NCBI GenBank assembly: GCA_003255065.1
Contig: QAOA01003736.1
Span: forward strand, 1,170,649-1,234,648
Source: Cercis canadensis
Taxonomy: Eukaryota > Streptophyta > Magnoliopsida > Fabales > Fabaceae
DNA: 64,000 nt
Reading direction: 5' to 3'
The notes below the pieces were generated by a model. That model was given only the letters and a program-made list of their open reading frames with translations, had not been told where the DNA came from and did not search any database. Numbering within the stretch: the first letter of the stretch is position 1; each line of letters begins with the position of its first letter. Made by a program: the position numbers and the translations under genes. Below, in pieces: positions 26,520 to 39,173 of the stretch.

Positions 26520-28390
26520 TCGCACTGCTTGCCCCTTCACTCTCTCGCTCTCCTCCTTTTCCGTCACTGTCTATTTCTTCTCTCTGTCTCCATTCTTTTC
26601 CACCTCTAGCTCTCGCTTTCGGTATTTGTGGACAGTGATAGCTCAGTTTTCTTCCTTTTACTTCCTTTCGGTATTTATCATATATGGTAATTTAACATAG
26701 AATGGAGAGGGAAATGGAAAGGAAAAAAGAAGAAGAAGAAATAATATGAATGTGATTATCAAGCTTATGATTCATGAGTGTGTTTTGTTTGGATTAAGAG
26801 CTTGAGAATGTGTTGGTCAAGCTTACGAGTGTCTCGTGAGAGTTGAGGTGAGTGCACTGTTGTTGACGCAGCCGGAGCCTTGAGGGACGCGAGGACGGGT
26901 TACTAATCACGGGGAAAAAAATGGTAAGTTATCCCATAAGTAATTACTGCTTAATTCTTTTTAGCAGGTTTTTGGACCAAGGCAAACAATGGGTAGCACT
27001 CTATAGCCACGGGCTCAATGAGTTATTTTTTATTTTTTAATTCGAAACCAACTTAAAGAACATATTTATGGACTCAATGAGTTATATTTTTTATTTATAA
27101 TTAAATTTTTCCTATTTTAAAAATAATATTTAATTCAACAAATAGTAAAAGAATGCTAATCAAACTGGCTTGTTTATATGTAAAGCTGAGCTTGGACCTC
27201 AAAAATTAAACCCGATTCAAGTTTTTCTGCTCTTTTTTTAACCTAGCTCAAGCCTCTTTGGACTGCTATATATAGTGGGCTTTTCTTTTTCCCTTCATGT
27301 AAATCCAACTGAATAAATATATTTCATTTAGCAAGATGCTAGCCCACAAATACTGTACTGAGGACCCAATAAGGCCCAATCCAACACTCACAAGACAATT
27401 ATCATAATGCCGTCAGCCTCCACTATAAGTAACACTCTCATGCACATTTCCTCATTAATCACATCTTATTAGCTTGGTCCCTCACTAACTCAAGTTTCAG
27501 AGTCCAGGGATATCTAACCAGGTCTTAGCTCACATGTCCTACTTTTGCAGATTACCCGATGCAGCTTCCAACTACTACCAACCTTAGCTCAACACGGACA
27601 TCATCACCACTCAATCACAACGCTTAATAGTGATTACCTTTCATTTTAACACTTGTGGAGGGGTATCAATGCAAACTTAAAACTATTTAATTGGTAGTTA
27701 GTCTTTGATTTTTGACCATCCCATCTGATAGAATCCCTATAACTGGTCTCCCACCTAAAGCCCCTGTTGGCTCCATCTTAAAAAGAGCCCCTCTTAATCT
27801 AGGAAGACAGGATAGGATGGGTGCAACAATAATAACGTGGGCCATGCCATGTTTTTTGTGTATTTCATAATTACGCATCTTAAACAGAGGTTAAAATCAG
27901 GATTAGTACATTGTTTAACAAAACAAATGGCAGCCATGGATGCATAATCTCAAAATCCCACGGTTGTGATCAATCAAGTGCATCAAATGATCATATTATG
28001 GGTACTAATCCCCACCGTAACAATTATTTAATCGTTTTCGAATGATAAAGCATCATTTCAGAACTTACACCTTTCTTGCGTTGGAGCGTGACGGAAGGTT
28101 TGAAAAACAGCGACCTAAGTTCCAAAAAAAGAAAAAATGATAATGAATAAATAAAAAAATTTAAAATACCAAAATTATAATTTAACAAGTACAGTAATGA
28201 GGGAGTGGCAGGTTTAGCAATTAGAGGCGAAATGATTGGGCAATTGGAAATTCCAAAAATCGGGACGAATTAATATGGCTCACCTGGCTATATCACATGC
28301 AATATCCCCAATTGTGCCGGCCTTGGTCGGGGGCCTCGGGGCTTTCCATATGCGGCGTCGTCTAACGTGACTCTTGTCCTTTGTCAACAC
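26520..28390. other. Intergenic, no gene recognised
   Basis: Only short ORFs are present (for example 26750-26811) and none resembles a known family. The 27,000-27,900 part is plain AT-rich DNA. From about 28,250 the composition rises in GC towards the promoter of the downstream ARM-fold gene. Confidence 0.45.
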
Positions 28391-28714
28391 TCCCTTGCCG
28401 GTTACAAAATCTTTCCTTCCATTGCTTTCACAGACTGAGTGGACTGAGTCTGAGTAACTCGCTCTGTGCCTCTAGCTCCTTCATCGCATTTTCTGCTCGA
28501 TCACACTCTCTTCCTTCGTCTGGTAATCCCTCTCTCTTCTTCACTCTGAGTTCGATCGCCATAGCCGTAGTAATTTTCCCGTTTTGTTTTCCATCTGTGA
28601 ATCAAATGCAAGAATGGGGCGGTTGGATGGAAATGTTACTGTGATTCAGAAAGAATCTGGAGTATGGTGGAGCATAGGACGAGATCTTGCTGTTTAGCGT
28701 GTCTTTGTGTAAAT

Positions 28715-28715
<1 letters not shown>

Positions 28716-28768
<53 letters not shown>

Positions 28769-28769
28769 N
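28716..28769. repeat. Poly-T tract ending in an N
   Basis: A run of 53 T precedes a single N in the leader intron of the ARM-fold gene. The length is probably uncertain in the assembly. Confidence 0.9.
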
Positions 28770-29573
28770 ATTATTAGGCAGCTTGAATTTGTTTGGGGTT
28801 ATAATTTGCATTGAATCTGTTGAATTATTTGATTCCTGTTTACATCATTTGAGCCAAATAAACTGTATGATCTCCTTTATGAGCAAGAGTCATACAGTGT
28901 AAGTCAGAGTTTGCACTTTGCCCTCTTTCTTGGGAAGATGGTTATTGGTCTCTGATATCTGTGTATGGACATTGTAACACTTCCCTTGTATTCCCTTGAG
29001 CGTGTTGGCAAATTTATTTTCAGAAGCTGGAGCTTTCTTATGTTGTGATAATTTGGACTCCAGACCTACTGTGTCATTTGGGATTTATGGAGCATTTGGA
29101 ATGAAGGGAAAACTAAAAATAAGTAGGTTAATTTGTCTAGAGGTATGTGGATAATTTGAAAAGTCTGGTTTTAATGGAAGTTTGAAGGCTAAGTTCTGTG
29201 CTAAGACTTCAATTGGGTGGTTCAAGAATGGATGTCTTTAGAAATGTGATCATTTGTATAAATGACAATACAGAAAAAGAGGAACACCTGAAGTTTGACA
29301 GAGAAGGATCCAGAAAGTCAGGACTAAACCTAAATGATAAAATGCCATTAATTTTATGGCAGAGAAGCATCTTTTGTTGTGTTCTGCATCATATTTTGAT
29401 GGCTGTTTCTTCTTCATTAAGTTCAGATTTGAACTTCTTTTGTTTTTAGTTGGTCCTTTCATTTTTCCATTTCACGTAAGGATATTAACAAATCAAAAGT
29501 TGCCCTGATTATTTCATAGTGTTAGCTTTGATGTGGTGTGTCCCTTTTTATTTCAGACTAAAGCCTGCCAGGG

Positions 29574-32038
29574 ATGTCAGAGAAAGCTCTTAGGGATCTC
29601 AATACAATTCCTGGAATCGAAAGGAAGATTGAGAGCTCCAGTAAGGTGGGCTTAACTAAGCCTCCTGTTGACAATTCCGAAGAAAATAATGAAGAATGGC
29701 AGAAGAAAAAAAATTGTGCCCCCTTGCTTTCTCCACCCGTCAATGGTAGTCAAACAGTCAATTCTGGGGTAGAAATTGGAAATGCAGAAGTTGAATACAT
29801 TGAATCTGAGAACTTGAATGATCTAGAGGACATTGATACTTGTCTCAAGGTATTTTTTTTATCTGTGGTGTTTGGGTCCATGGAGTAGAGGGATTTGAAG
29901 TTGTCTGTTGTTATGATTGGTCTAACTTACTCTTTTTGGCTTTGTTTATTATTTATTTTTTTCAATTAGTTATCATTGACTCATAGCTTTATACCAAAAA
30001 ACCGGTGATTGTATTGTGTAAATTTGGTTTTGATATTGTTTCAGACCCTCCTAGCTGGACTTGACTCCAAAGATTGGGTTCTGGTATGTGATGCACTCAA
30101 TAATGTACGGCGGTTATCAATATTTCATAAGGAAACAATGCTTGACATGCTGTAAGTGTCAAATTTATGTTTTCTTCCTGATTGAAATAATATATGGTTT
30201 TTTAAACCGTAACATGGTCGATTAGTACTGTGTGGCTACTGGATATTGTTTGGATTACTTAATTTATTTGACATGCTATTGGTAAACAGGGGGGATGTGA
30301 TTGCATTTGTTGCAAAGTCCCTGAAATGTCCTAGAAGTGCTGTTTGCAAAACTGCCATTATGACATCTGCAGACATTTTTAGTGCATATAATGATCTTAT
30401 AATTGATTCACTGGACCCTCTGGTAACTCAATATTCCTTATGTTTACTGGCCCAATTGGTTACTTAAGCCTTAATTTGTTTTGCTGCCCTACACTTGATA
30501 GTATATTAACATGTTCTCCCATGTAAACAAATATGATGGGTGCAGCTAGTACAGCTTCTTCTCAAGTCTTCACAGGATAAACGCTTTGTATGTGAGGCAG
30601 CTGAGAGGGCCTTAGTGGCAATGACTACTTGGATTTCCCCTATATCCTTGTTACCGAAATTGCAGCCTTATCTGAAGAACAAGAATCCTCGAATTCGAGC
30701 AAAGGCTTCAATGTGCTTTTCTCGAAGTGTTCCACAACTGGTAAGGAGGATTTAACATGCTCATTTGCTGTCCTTTGTTTTCAATAAATTTTAAGGATTA
30801 TTTACAATCAAATTTTTTTTTCTTTGTTGTGTTCATCATATTAAAAATAGTTTGATTTAAGGAGTCCTATGGATTCACTTTATCAGTCAGTACCTTTTTT
30901 GTATCTTAATCTTAAGTTCCTGTTCCATTTCTAAAAATTGGAGAAAGGAGGAAGAATGGTCCACCCTCTAATAAAAGAAGGAAAATTCAGGAAATAATGT
31001 AGGTGATACATGGAATGTAGCTTTGTCATCAATGAGTTTAAGATACATGGAATGTAACTTTGTCATCAATGAGTTTAAGATACATGGATTGTAGTTTTTT
31101 CATCAATGAGTTTAAGATCCCAAAATTTGTTTATGTTACTTTTCATACATCTGAGTGAATTTGGAACGGTTTTAGTTTTGTCATAAATTTACCAAAGTGA
31201 CCTTGACCTTTTTAATTTTTTTCAACTGGGAACATTGACCTTGCTACATCTATGTGTGATGGATGATTTATCATGAAAATGCATGTAAAGAATTTTTGTA
31301 TCGTTGATTTATAGCCAAACATGGCTTCATAACATCAGGTAGTCTGCATACAAGTACCATTTTCGCGACAGTGAGAGAGATCATGACCATCTGTTAGCTT
31401 TTATGCCTAAGGATATCTCAAAAGTCATTGTACCCTTAAAATATGTATGTTACCAGGGGACTCAATTGTAAATCTTTCCACTGCTTCTCAATATATGCAA
31501 AAACTAGCGATATTTTTATTTTTATTCTCCATGATTTATAATTTATTTGAATTTTATTTTTCCAGGAATTTTCCATGATTTCTTAACCATTTCTATCCTT
31601 TGAGTAGTCACTTAACTTGGTTGCATGATCTTTCTTCAGTTGTAATGTGGAAGTGACTCTGGTGGAAGAGTAATGGATATGGTCTATGCATGCATGTGAC
31701 TGAACACTGAGCATTAATTTTTTTTTTCTGCCTTTCTGTCTTTGTGCTTATTTTAACAGGGTGCAGAAGGCATTAAGTCGTATGGGATTGACAAGTTGAT
31801 CCAGGTTGCTGCATCCCAGCTAAGTGACCAGCTCCCTGAGTCCAGGGAAGCGGCTCGGACACTACTTCTTGAGCTTCAGCATGTATATGAGAAATTTCAG
31901 GATCTCATGCCTGCTACTGTTTCCGAGCATCCAGAGATGGGTTCATGGGAGAACTTCTGCCAATCGAAACTTTCTCCATTAAGTGCTCAAGCTGTACTTC
32001 GTGTGACCAGTATTGCTCGGGAGGGTCTTGTTTCATGA
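29574..32038 (+). CDS. ARM-repeat / TOG-fold protein (At3g01450-like)
   Basis: Five coding exons: 29574-29849, 30045-30151, 30290-30422, 30546-30740 and 31760-32038, giving 329 aa. A non-coding first exon near 28,400-28,520 with a GT donor and a leader intron is likely; the acceptor lies just before the ATG at 29574. The first 90 residues are polar and low in complexity. From about residue 93 the protein is a row of amphipathic helix pairs, including LLAGLDSKDWVLVCDALNNV, VAKSLKCPRSAVCKTAI and LQPYLKNKNPRIRAKASMCF. This is the pattern of ARM/HEAT repeats in CLASP/TOG-type domains, which in other proteins bind tubulin. The position beside MBD9 matches the Arabidopsis ARM-repeat gene At3g01450. 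The molecular function is not established; microtubule binding is inference. Confidence 0.85.
31005..31115. repeat. Three tandem copies of a 37-bp unit in an intron
   Basis: Units at 31005-31041, 31042-31078 and 31079-31115 each begin GATACATGGA and end CATCAATGAGTTTAA. The first two differ by one base; the third has a few changes. The array lies in the fourth coding intron of the ARM-fold gene. Confidence 0.9.
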
Positions 32039-33725
32039 CACACACCCCATATGAACTTCAGTTAGTGTACTTCATGATTACCTGGTTTGCTCGTCATACT
32101 TTTTCTGTGTAAATACAGTGAAAATTGAAATGATTTGATGAGTTGCGGTTGAAGCACGTATCGAGCAGGAAATTTATGATGTAATTTTTTTCCTAGTTCT
32201 GGTTAAATATGCCCCCCTCCCCTTTGACTATTAGTTATACAAGTCACATTACTTTAGTAAATGATTTGCTGTTAGCATTCATTTATCATTTCCTCAATGT
32301 CGATGTCAGGATTTGAGGACCGAGTTTCTTCTGTATATCTTAATTTGTTGCTGTATCTGTGCCATGTTACCTGATAGTAATCATGGATGTACATGATGAT
32401 TCCATGCAATAATGAAGCGTTTCCGCTGTTGAGCTCAATTTAAGATGATCAATAGTCAATAGATAAATGATTTTTAGGACCGATAGAGTAAAGTATCAAC
32501 TACCACGTTTTACTAGCACTACCCCTCCATTCTCTCCTGCGCTTTCTGCATTGATCTCATTCTATTGGTTATTTGGGTTGTTAGGGTTGAGTTTTGCCTT
32601 TAGGCGTTGGGGATGCCAGATCTTAACTTTACATCATGAAGTTCACACAATCATTGAAGTATAGATAGGTGGTTCAGCCAGAAAAGCATCAACACCTAAG
32701 GCTAGGGGTTTACATTATTTGATATATATGTGGGAAAATAATTGATCATTGTTTGTATTTAGGAGAAAATGAAAAAGACAGAAAAGAGGAGTTTAAGAAA
32801 GCTATATGATTACCTAACAATCATAAAATATATTATTCATTTTTGGCTGGCATGTAAGCTTCTGTACAAGGAGAACGGGAAAGAGAAGGGACAATCTTCT
32901 AGGATGCCGTTTCTCTCTCAATCACACAGAGACAGAGGGTACCAAATTAGGATTAATTTAAGCTTCAATACTTAGATAGAAAGAAACAAAAGGGCAAAAG
33001 AGGACAAAAAATATATTCTTGACCCTTCTTTTGCCTTGCCAAAACAAAACTAGAATAAACAAAGTGATCAAATAGCCTTAGTTGTCTTTTTGACTAAATA
33101 TAACTTCATTTTTTTGCTGGCATATTAAGATTAATTCAGCCGTACATGATGTGATATCTTTCATCTTTTTTAAAGATGAGATATGTTGTGAGAATATGTT
33201 GGGTGATAAGTAATTGTTAACACTTATATCACAAGATGACAAAAGAAAGTGTTAAATTTTTTATTTTAGATATTTTCTTTAGGTGCTTAAAAACTGACAC
33301 CTAAAAGAAAAAGTATACACATCTTTATTTTTATTTCAAAAATCACACAAATCTCTTTTACTTTACATATTAAATGAACCTCTCTATCTTATTTCATAAG
33401 TTACACATACCCTCTTTATGTTTAGATTTAAGCCTTTAATATAATATGAACTTTCTTGGCAAATTTTACTTTAAGGAAAGTGTTTGTGATTTAACAAAAT
33501 AGGAAATTTTCATGAATTTATTAAATTTTAGAGAAGTGTGTTTAATTTACTAAAAAACCGAAAAGATAGAGACAGCCAAAAATAAAAAAGAACTTACAAT
33601 TATGTTGGAAAAAAATTAAAAATATAATCAAACTTGCCTCGTTGGGCCCTTGAGCCGAAAAGATTACATGCAACTAATGACAAAATGCGCCACCCATCAA
33701 GGATTTCAAGTTTTAGTAATAATAA
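32039..33725. other. Intergenic, no gene seen
   Basis: This contains the 3' untranslated region of the ARM-fold gene (to roughly 32,420) and AT-rich DNA. Short ORFs at 32467-32664 and 32769-32975 resemble nothing I recognise. Confidence 0.5.
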
Positions 33726-33734
33726 TAATAATAT

Positions 33735-33920
33735 GGGCATTCTAGTAGACGGGTATGTGATACCTTTTTGACGTAGTAACATTACAGTCGTTGATGTGGA
33801 AAGCAATTAATCTTGATTGTTAAAAATAAACGGTTAAGATTAAATGTTTCTATATCAACGGTTGTGGTACTACCACATTAGGAAGGTATCACATACTTTC
33901 TTAACATGTGAGAAATGTCC
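33735..33920. mobile_element. Small Mutator-type MITE, 186 bp, 9-bp TSD
   Basis: The left end begins GGGCATT and carries TATGTGATACC and CGTTGATGTGGAAA. The right end, reversed, begins GGACATT and carries TATGTGATACC and CGTTGATATAGAAA. Flanks TAATAATAT at 33726-33734 and 33921-33929 are identical. They lie in AAT-rich sequence, so chance agreement is easier here. There is no coding capacity. Confidence 0.65.
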
Positions 33921-34176
33921 TAATAATATATATAAAATATTCTTATAGTATTTTACTATTTTATAAATTATAATGCCATATAATATATAAAAGATTTTCT
34001 TCTGCCTTGTCTAGGTAGTTCTGAAGTCTGAACTGTTATGGCTTGTCATTACTCTAAATATTACCCATTATAAAGTTGTGAAAAATATAAAGTATAACCT
34101 ATTATACAAGGAATTCATGAGAAAAACAGTTAGCTATTTTCTTTTTGAAATAGATGAGAAAATAGGGTGGCTAATT

Positions 34177-35757
34177 GCAAGGAACAAAATTTTGTGTCGT
34201 TTCGGACGAAACGCATAAAATTTTTCGATTTCGTCTGTTAACGACACGAAATGTGGTTTCAATTTCAAAAATCAATTGTTTTCATCAAAACAGAAGAGAT
34301 TCGATGCATTTCGAAGGAAATGAAGACACTTCACTTTGTTTCGGAACGAATCAGGAGGCCAGAGGGAGAGAGAGATTGCATAGGGAGTATGGAGAGGCAG
34401 AACATCCAACATTCCTCAAAATGATGTAGAATCAGTTTCGATAAATCACAAAACTGCTCAACAGATTTGTGTGCTTAAGTAGGTGTTGACGCTCTGCAAA
34501 AGACAAAGATATTCAATAATTAATAGACATAATTGAAGAAACTAAACCAAAGTTTGGTGCTCGTCGACCCAGAAAGGAGAAGAACCTTATTTTGTCTCTC
34601 TCTTTTGCTGAGTTGATGACAGCGAAGCTCGGTGCTCGTCAACCTTCACCACCTCTCGAGAGTGAAGAAAAGGAAGAGACACAGAGAAAGAAAGAGAGAG
34701 AGGGGCAATGAGGCAATGAAGCAATGAAGAGTCGCAGTGTTCTCACTGGTGGTCAATTTGTAATTTTGTGCTTAGGTGTCTTAATTTTAAATTAAAAAAA
34801 ATAAGCAATTAAGGTTGGAATATTTGCTAAGTAAGATTAACAAGTCACGCAAGAAAAATTTAGAAAGGGAGAAAGAAAAAAACATACATCTTGATCTCAA
34901 TTACAGTAAATGCCATATGTATTTGGAGTAGTTTATTTTTTTAAAGAAAACTTTTTGGAATAAATATTTCTTTGGAAATTTAGAAATAATTTTTTTTTTT
35001 TTACTTTTTAGAGAATTTAATTTGGTTTAGTTTTCAAATTTTGAAAACATTAATTTGATTTGGTTTTGTTAATAGTATAATGACCAAGAGAGAATCTCAA
35101 TTTTTATCTCTCACAAACAGAGACTTATCCGGTGACTGAAACAAAAACCAACCAAGTATCTCACTTTTTATCCCTCACACAATTGGGTATCCTACTTTTC
35201 ATCTATCAAACATAAACTTAACCAGTAAATAATGAACACAATAGAGTTTTTCATTAAAATCAACAGAGTAAATGTAACACTTTTCTTTCGAGAACATCAT
35301 ATGATACATATGATGGTATAAATTTTAGTTTCCTCAAATATTTCATAAAAAATTCATAATAATTCTATATAATTTTATCATCATTATTATATTAAAAAAT
35401 TTTAAAATTAAAAAAATTATTACTTAAAAATATTTGAAACTTAGAGTATTATGTAATTTGAGACTTAGAATATCATATTTATTTTGCATTAAGTTTTATG
35501 TATGCTAAATGTTGTCAAAATTTTAGATATTGATTATATCAATGTTATTTATTTAAAGATGTAATTATTTAATATTCTACTCTCTAATTTTATATATCTC
35601 TAGTAATATTATGTTAGAATCTTTTAAAATTGAAAAAAATATTACTTAATATTATTTGAAATGTTTCTTAAAAAAAAAAAAATTTCACAAAATTTTTGAA
35701 ACGTTTCTGTTTTGTAAGTGACTAAAACGGTTTTTGAAACAAAATTTTGTTCCTTGC
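34177..35757. mobile_element. Non-autonomous DNA transposon with 19-bp TIRs
   Basis: An exact 19-bp inverted repeat, GCAAGGAACAAAATTTTGT, lies at 34177-34195 and, inverted, at 35739-35757. Subterminal sequence on both sides is rich in diverged GAAACG/CGTTTC and AAAATTTT motifs. The 1.58-kb interior has no long ORF. No clear target-site duplication is visible, so the superfamily is unresolved. Confidence 0.65.
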
Positions 35758-36021
35758 TTGTACAAAGTAGATTTCTACAGATATAGATCTTTCTTGTTTG
35801 GCACAAATAGATTTATGCGAGAGCGATTATTTCGTAGCACAGTCGAAACATCTAAAAAAAAAGAAAAAGAAAGTTTTAATGACAACCCAAAAAATGTGAT
35901 AGGACGTGAAATTTTTCCTATAAAACGCCAATAGCCAATGAGAAGACAAGAGTAGCAACCGGCGGAAGGAGACTTGGTTGGACGACGACTGAGTTTTGGT
36001 ATCGCCGAAAATTGATCGACG

Positions 36022-38935
36022 ATGCCGCGCCGCAGCAATGTCTCCGCCGCATTCGCTGTCGTTTTCATTTACCTAGCCGTCTTCGCCGAGTGCTCCGACC
36101 ATTCCACGGTAATGAAATTCTTATCGACGATCCCTTTTGGCTTTCCACAAACTGCACGAAAATGAAATTCTTATCAACTCGGTTTTCCTCGATGAAATAT
36201 TTTCGTCTCTGTATCTCGCCCTGATAATTAATTAACTAAATTCCCGCCCTCTTTGCTTGCTTTTGATGACAGGCAGCACCTGCATGCAGCAGACAATGTA
36301 TAGCAGAGAATTGCAATTGTAAGATAAGCCCTTAATATCTCCTATTACTATTGAGTTATTGCATGATTGATATCCAGATTTCGTTGTTTTTGCCCTTAGC
36401 TATGGGAATCCGATACGGCAAGTACTGCGGGGCGGGTTACACGGGTTGTCCTGGTGAGAAACCATGCGATGATCTTGATGATTGTTGCCAACGTCATGAT
36501 GATTGCGTTACCAAAAATGGTGCCTATCTTATCTTTTTTCCATTCTCTTGCTCTTTTCTATTATTTTGCCTATTATATACCCTTTCTCAAATTCAATCAT
36601 CTATCTGCATCCAATATCATACAATCAGAGCTATTCACAATTATGTTACACGTCAGTGATGAATTTTTGCTAGTGGTTTCATGTGAACTTTATTGGGGTT
36701 GGGGTATTGTTGGGATTTTCACCGGCAAGTGTACCGAGTCACAAAAGTAGTAAAAGTAGTAAATGATGAGTGAAGAGTATCGTCCTCAGGGATCGAAGTT
36801 TAACAACTATCAAATTCACTCATATTAGTTCTATTTGGAAAAACTGATTGTTAGATCAAAGTGAGTTTTAAATTTAGATTTGCAATAAAAAATTAACTAA
36901 AATTATGCAGTAAAGAAAATTAGTTCAGCAACAATTGAAATTGAGGGATAAACAATAATAAAAGGGGCTAGGGGTCCGATTTCACTTGACTATGACTCTG
37001 GTTACTTCATTGACAAAGCAATATTTGAATTACTGGAGAATTAGTTATTCTAATCACAGTTCCTTTATTGATAGTCAAATTCCCTAAATTAACTGAGACC
37101 CAATTCCTTGGAGAATCAATCCTACCTATTACAATCAATTGTCCAATCTCTTGGTACAATTTTAATTGTTTAGGTGTTTAAGTTCTAAGGAATTCAATCC
37201 AAGACAATACAAACTAAGCTATCTATTTCTAGAATTACTCAATTTGCAGTAGTGATTACAAGTAGTACACCTACATTTTACTATCCCTAGTATAGAAATG
37301 AGTCAACTAATCAATCGAATGGTGATCAAGTATTCAAAAGCATTAAGCATAGTAAAAACTACTTCAACAAAGGAATTTATTTAAGAATGACGTATTCAAC
37401 AATAAAACTTCATCATAATCAAGCTATATCATTCCCTTAGCTAAAGAGGTTTAGCTACTCATGAAGAAATGAAAAGAGAAATGAAAAAAGAATGTAAAAA
37501 CAGAGTTCATCCAGAGAGAGAAGATCGGTTTCGGGTGATGAATCCGTGCTCCAATCCTTCCAGCTCGCACTCAGTTCTCCTCCTCCTCCTTGACGGCTCT
37601 CTCCCTTTTTATCCTCCCTCCCTTCCTTTTAATAGGTAGGTTAGAATAAGAGAGAAAAGTGAAATGACACGTCAGAACCCGACGCCAGTGCTGGGTGTTG
37701 AAAACTCAAATTTGGTTCTAGGGTCCTAGTGCTGAGCGCTGGGTAAGCCGAGGAACTATGTCTGCTTTTATGGTGCTAGCGTTGAGCGTTGGATGTTGTA
37801 TTTGCCAAAGCAGATTTCTTTAACTTTGAGCTTCCCACATCACTTTTCCAAGATTTCAATCCTAAAAAACCGCCAAGAAGAACAAGATTAGCCAAGAATA
37901 CGGTAGGAAATTAAATAAAAACTAAACGGATCTCTATCTTAATGAATCTATTGAGTAAAAAGGTGAAAAGAACCAACATTTATATAAAATTAGAAACAAG
38001 AACCAGCTATCTTGAGTATATTTGGAGCCTAAATAATTCTATTTCATAGAATTATTAGGTATTAAGGTGTCTGTTATATATAATTTAATGTATTTTGTCA
38101 TCTCATTTATAAGTATCTGAACACATACATCTGCTTAAACATGAGATTTATATCTTCTTTACGGAATGGAGGAAGAATTATATATAAAATTTGGCAGAGT
38201 TTTTCAGATGGGTAGTGAATTTTGTTATATATTGGAATTGGACTATTGAGAGCTTGCATATTCTGTGGTTAGAAATTTGCTTTTGTGCTATCTGCATAAT
38301 CAGGAACCTTAGGAGAAAGGGGATCTAATATTCTTCTAATTCTTGGGTAGATTGTAACCTCGTGGATAGTTCTATTGATTGGATGGAGACTTATATGTAA
38401 ACTTTTTAGTGAAATGTTCAAATGGGCAATCAGTTCTTGATGTATGCTGGATTCCAGAGAGCTTGCCAGCTATTAAAGTTTTGAATTTTGCTTTTTGTTC
38501 CTCTGCCTGCATGGATAAAGGGTATCTACTATTCCTTTAATTCTTTACTTGGGTGTCTTTTATTTATCTGGTTTGTATCTGTGATGTTCATGAATGGTTC
38601 TTAGCGTAATTCTTTCTCCTGATTTCCTTTATTATTTTCTGGGTTATTATGTATTCAGTTGTAAGTGGTTGCCTAAGAAATAAATGTGAACCCTTTCTCT
38701 TGACAAGGTTGCATACTAATAAAACATGGGTTTTCACTTTTCAGGTATGACTAATGTGAAATGCCATAAGAAGTTAAAGAATTGCCTAACGAAAGTACAA
38801 AAGTCTGGAAAGCTAGGATTTTCGAAGGAGTGCCCCTACAGTACAGCTGTTCCTACTATGATACAGGGCATGGATTTGGGCATCATGATGAGCCAATTGG
38901 GCGATTCCTTCGGATCTATAACTGACAAAATGTGA
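36022..38935 (+). CDS. Secretory phospholipase A2 (plant beta/gamma/delta group)
   Basis: Four exons: 36022-36108, 36273-36318, 36400-36519 and 38745-38935, giving 147 aa. A signal peptide covers about residues 1-24 (hydrophobic AAFAVVFIYLAVFA). The mature part has 12 cysteines, as in plant sPLA2. It carries the calcium-loop pattern YGKYCGAGYTGCPG and the active-site pattern CDDLDDCCQRHDDC with the His-Asp pair. The C-terminal half (MTNVKCHKK, then FSKECPYS, then PTMIQGMDLGIMMSQLG) resembles Arabidopsis PLA2-beta. The enzyme would cleave the sn-2 acyl chain of phospholipids, using calcium, in the secretory pathway or apoplast. The protein ends DKM, so a KDEL-like retention signal is absent. 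The last intron is 2.2 kb and holds a repeat insertion. Confidence 0.92.
36708..37978. mobile_element. Repeat insertion in PLA2 intron 3, LTR-like fossil
   Basis: A 1.27-kb segment begins TGTTGGGATTTTCACCGGC and ends in ACCAACA, so its tips are inverted (TGTTGG and CCAACA) as in LTRs. Flanking pentamers GGTAT and TTTAT agree only partly. The start resembles a widespread plant repeat that I recall only generally. Near 37,680-37,800 are three related GC-rich units around the word GAGCG(C/T)TGG. It is non-coding. A solo-LTR-like fossil is my best reading; a TIR element is the alternative. The right boundary is uncertain. Confidence 0.4.
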
Positions 38936-39173
38936 ACCCTCTTTAACACACTCCCACTCCAAAAAAAAATAAGGATGTAAAAATGAAATTTGTTCTCAGG
39001 GTGCTCTTCAGATGCGTATGCTCTGCTTGGTTCTTGTAAGGAACTTCATCTGTAATAAAATGATTTGGTGATAAGATTGAGTTACCGGTTGCAGTATTGT
39101 TTCTCAAGTAATCTGTCTCTGCTATTATTTACTTTAATGATATTACAAATTCAACTTTTAAATTTAAGTCATA
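38936..39173. other. PLA2 3' untranslated region and spacer
   Basis: AATAAAA at about 39,055-39,061 is a plausible poly(A) signal for the PLA2 gene. Confidence 0.4.

Noticed and set aside
28602-28902. ORFs spanning the poly-T tract and N at 28.7 kb
   Set aside because: They consist largely of homopolymer Lys or Phe codons across an uncertain assembly region.
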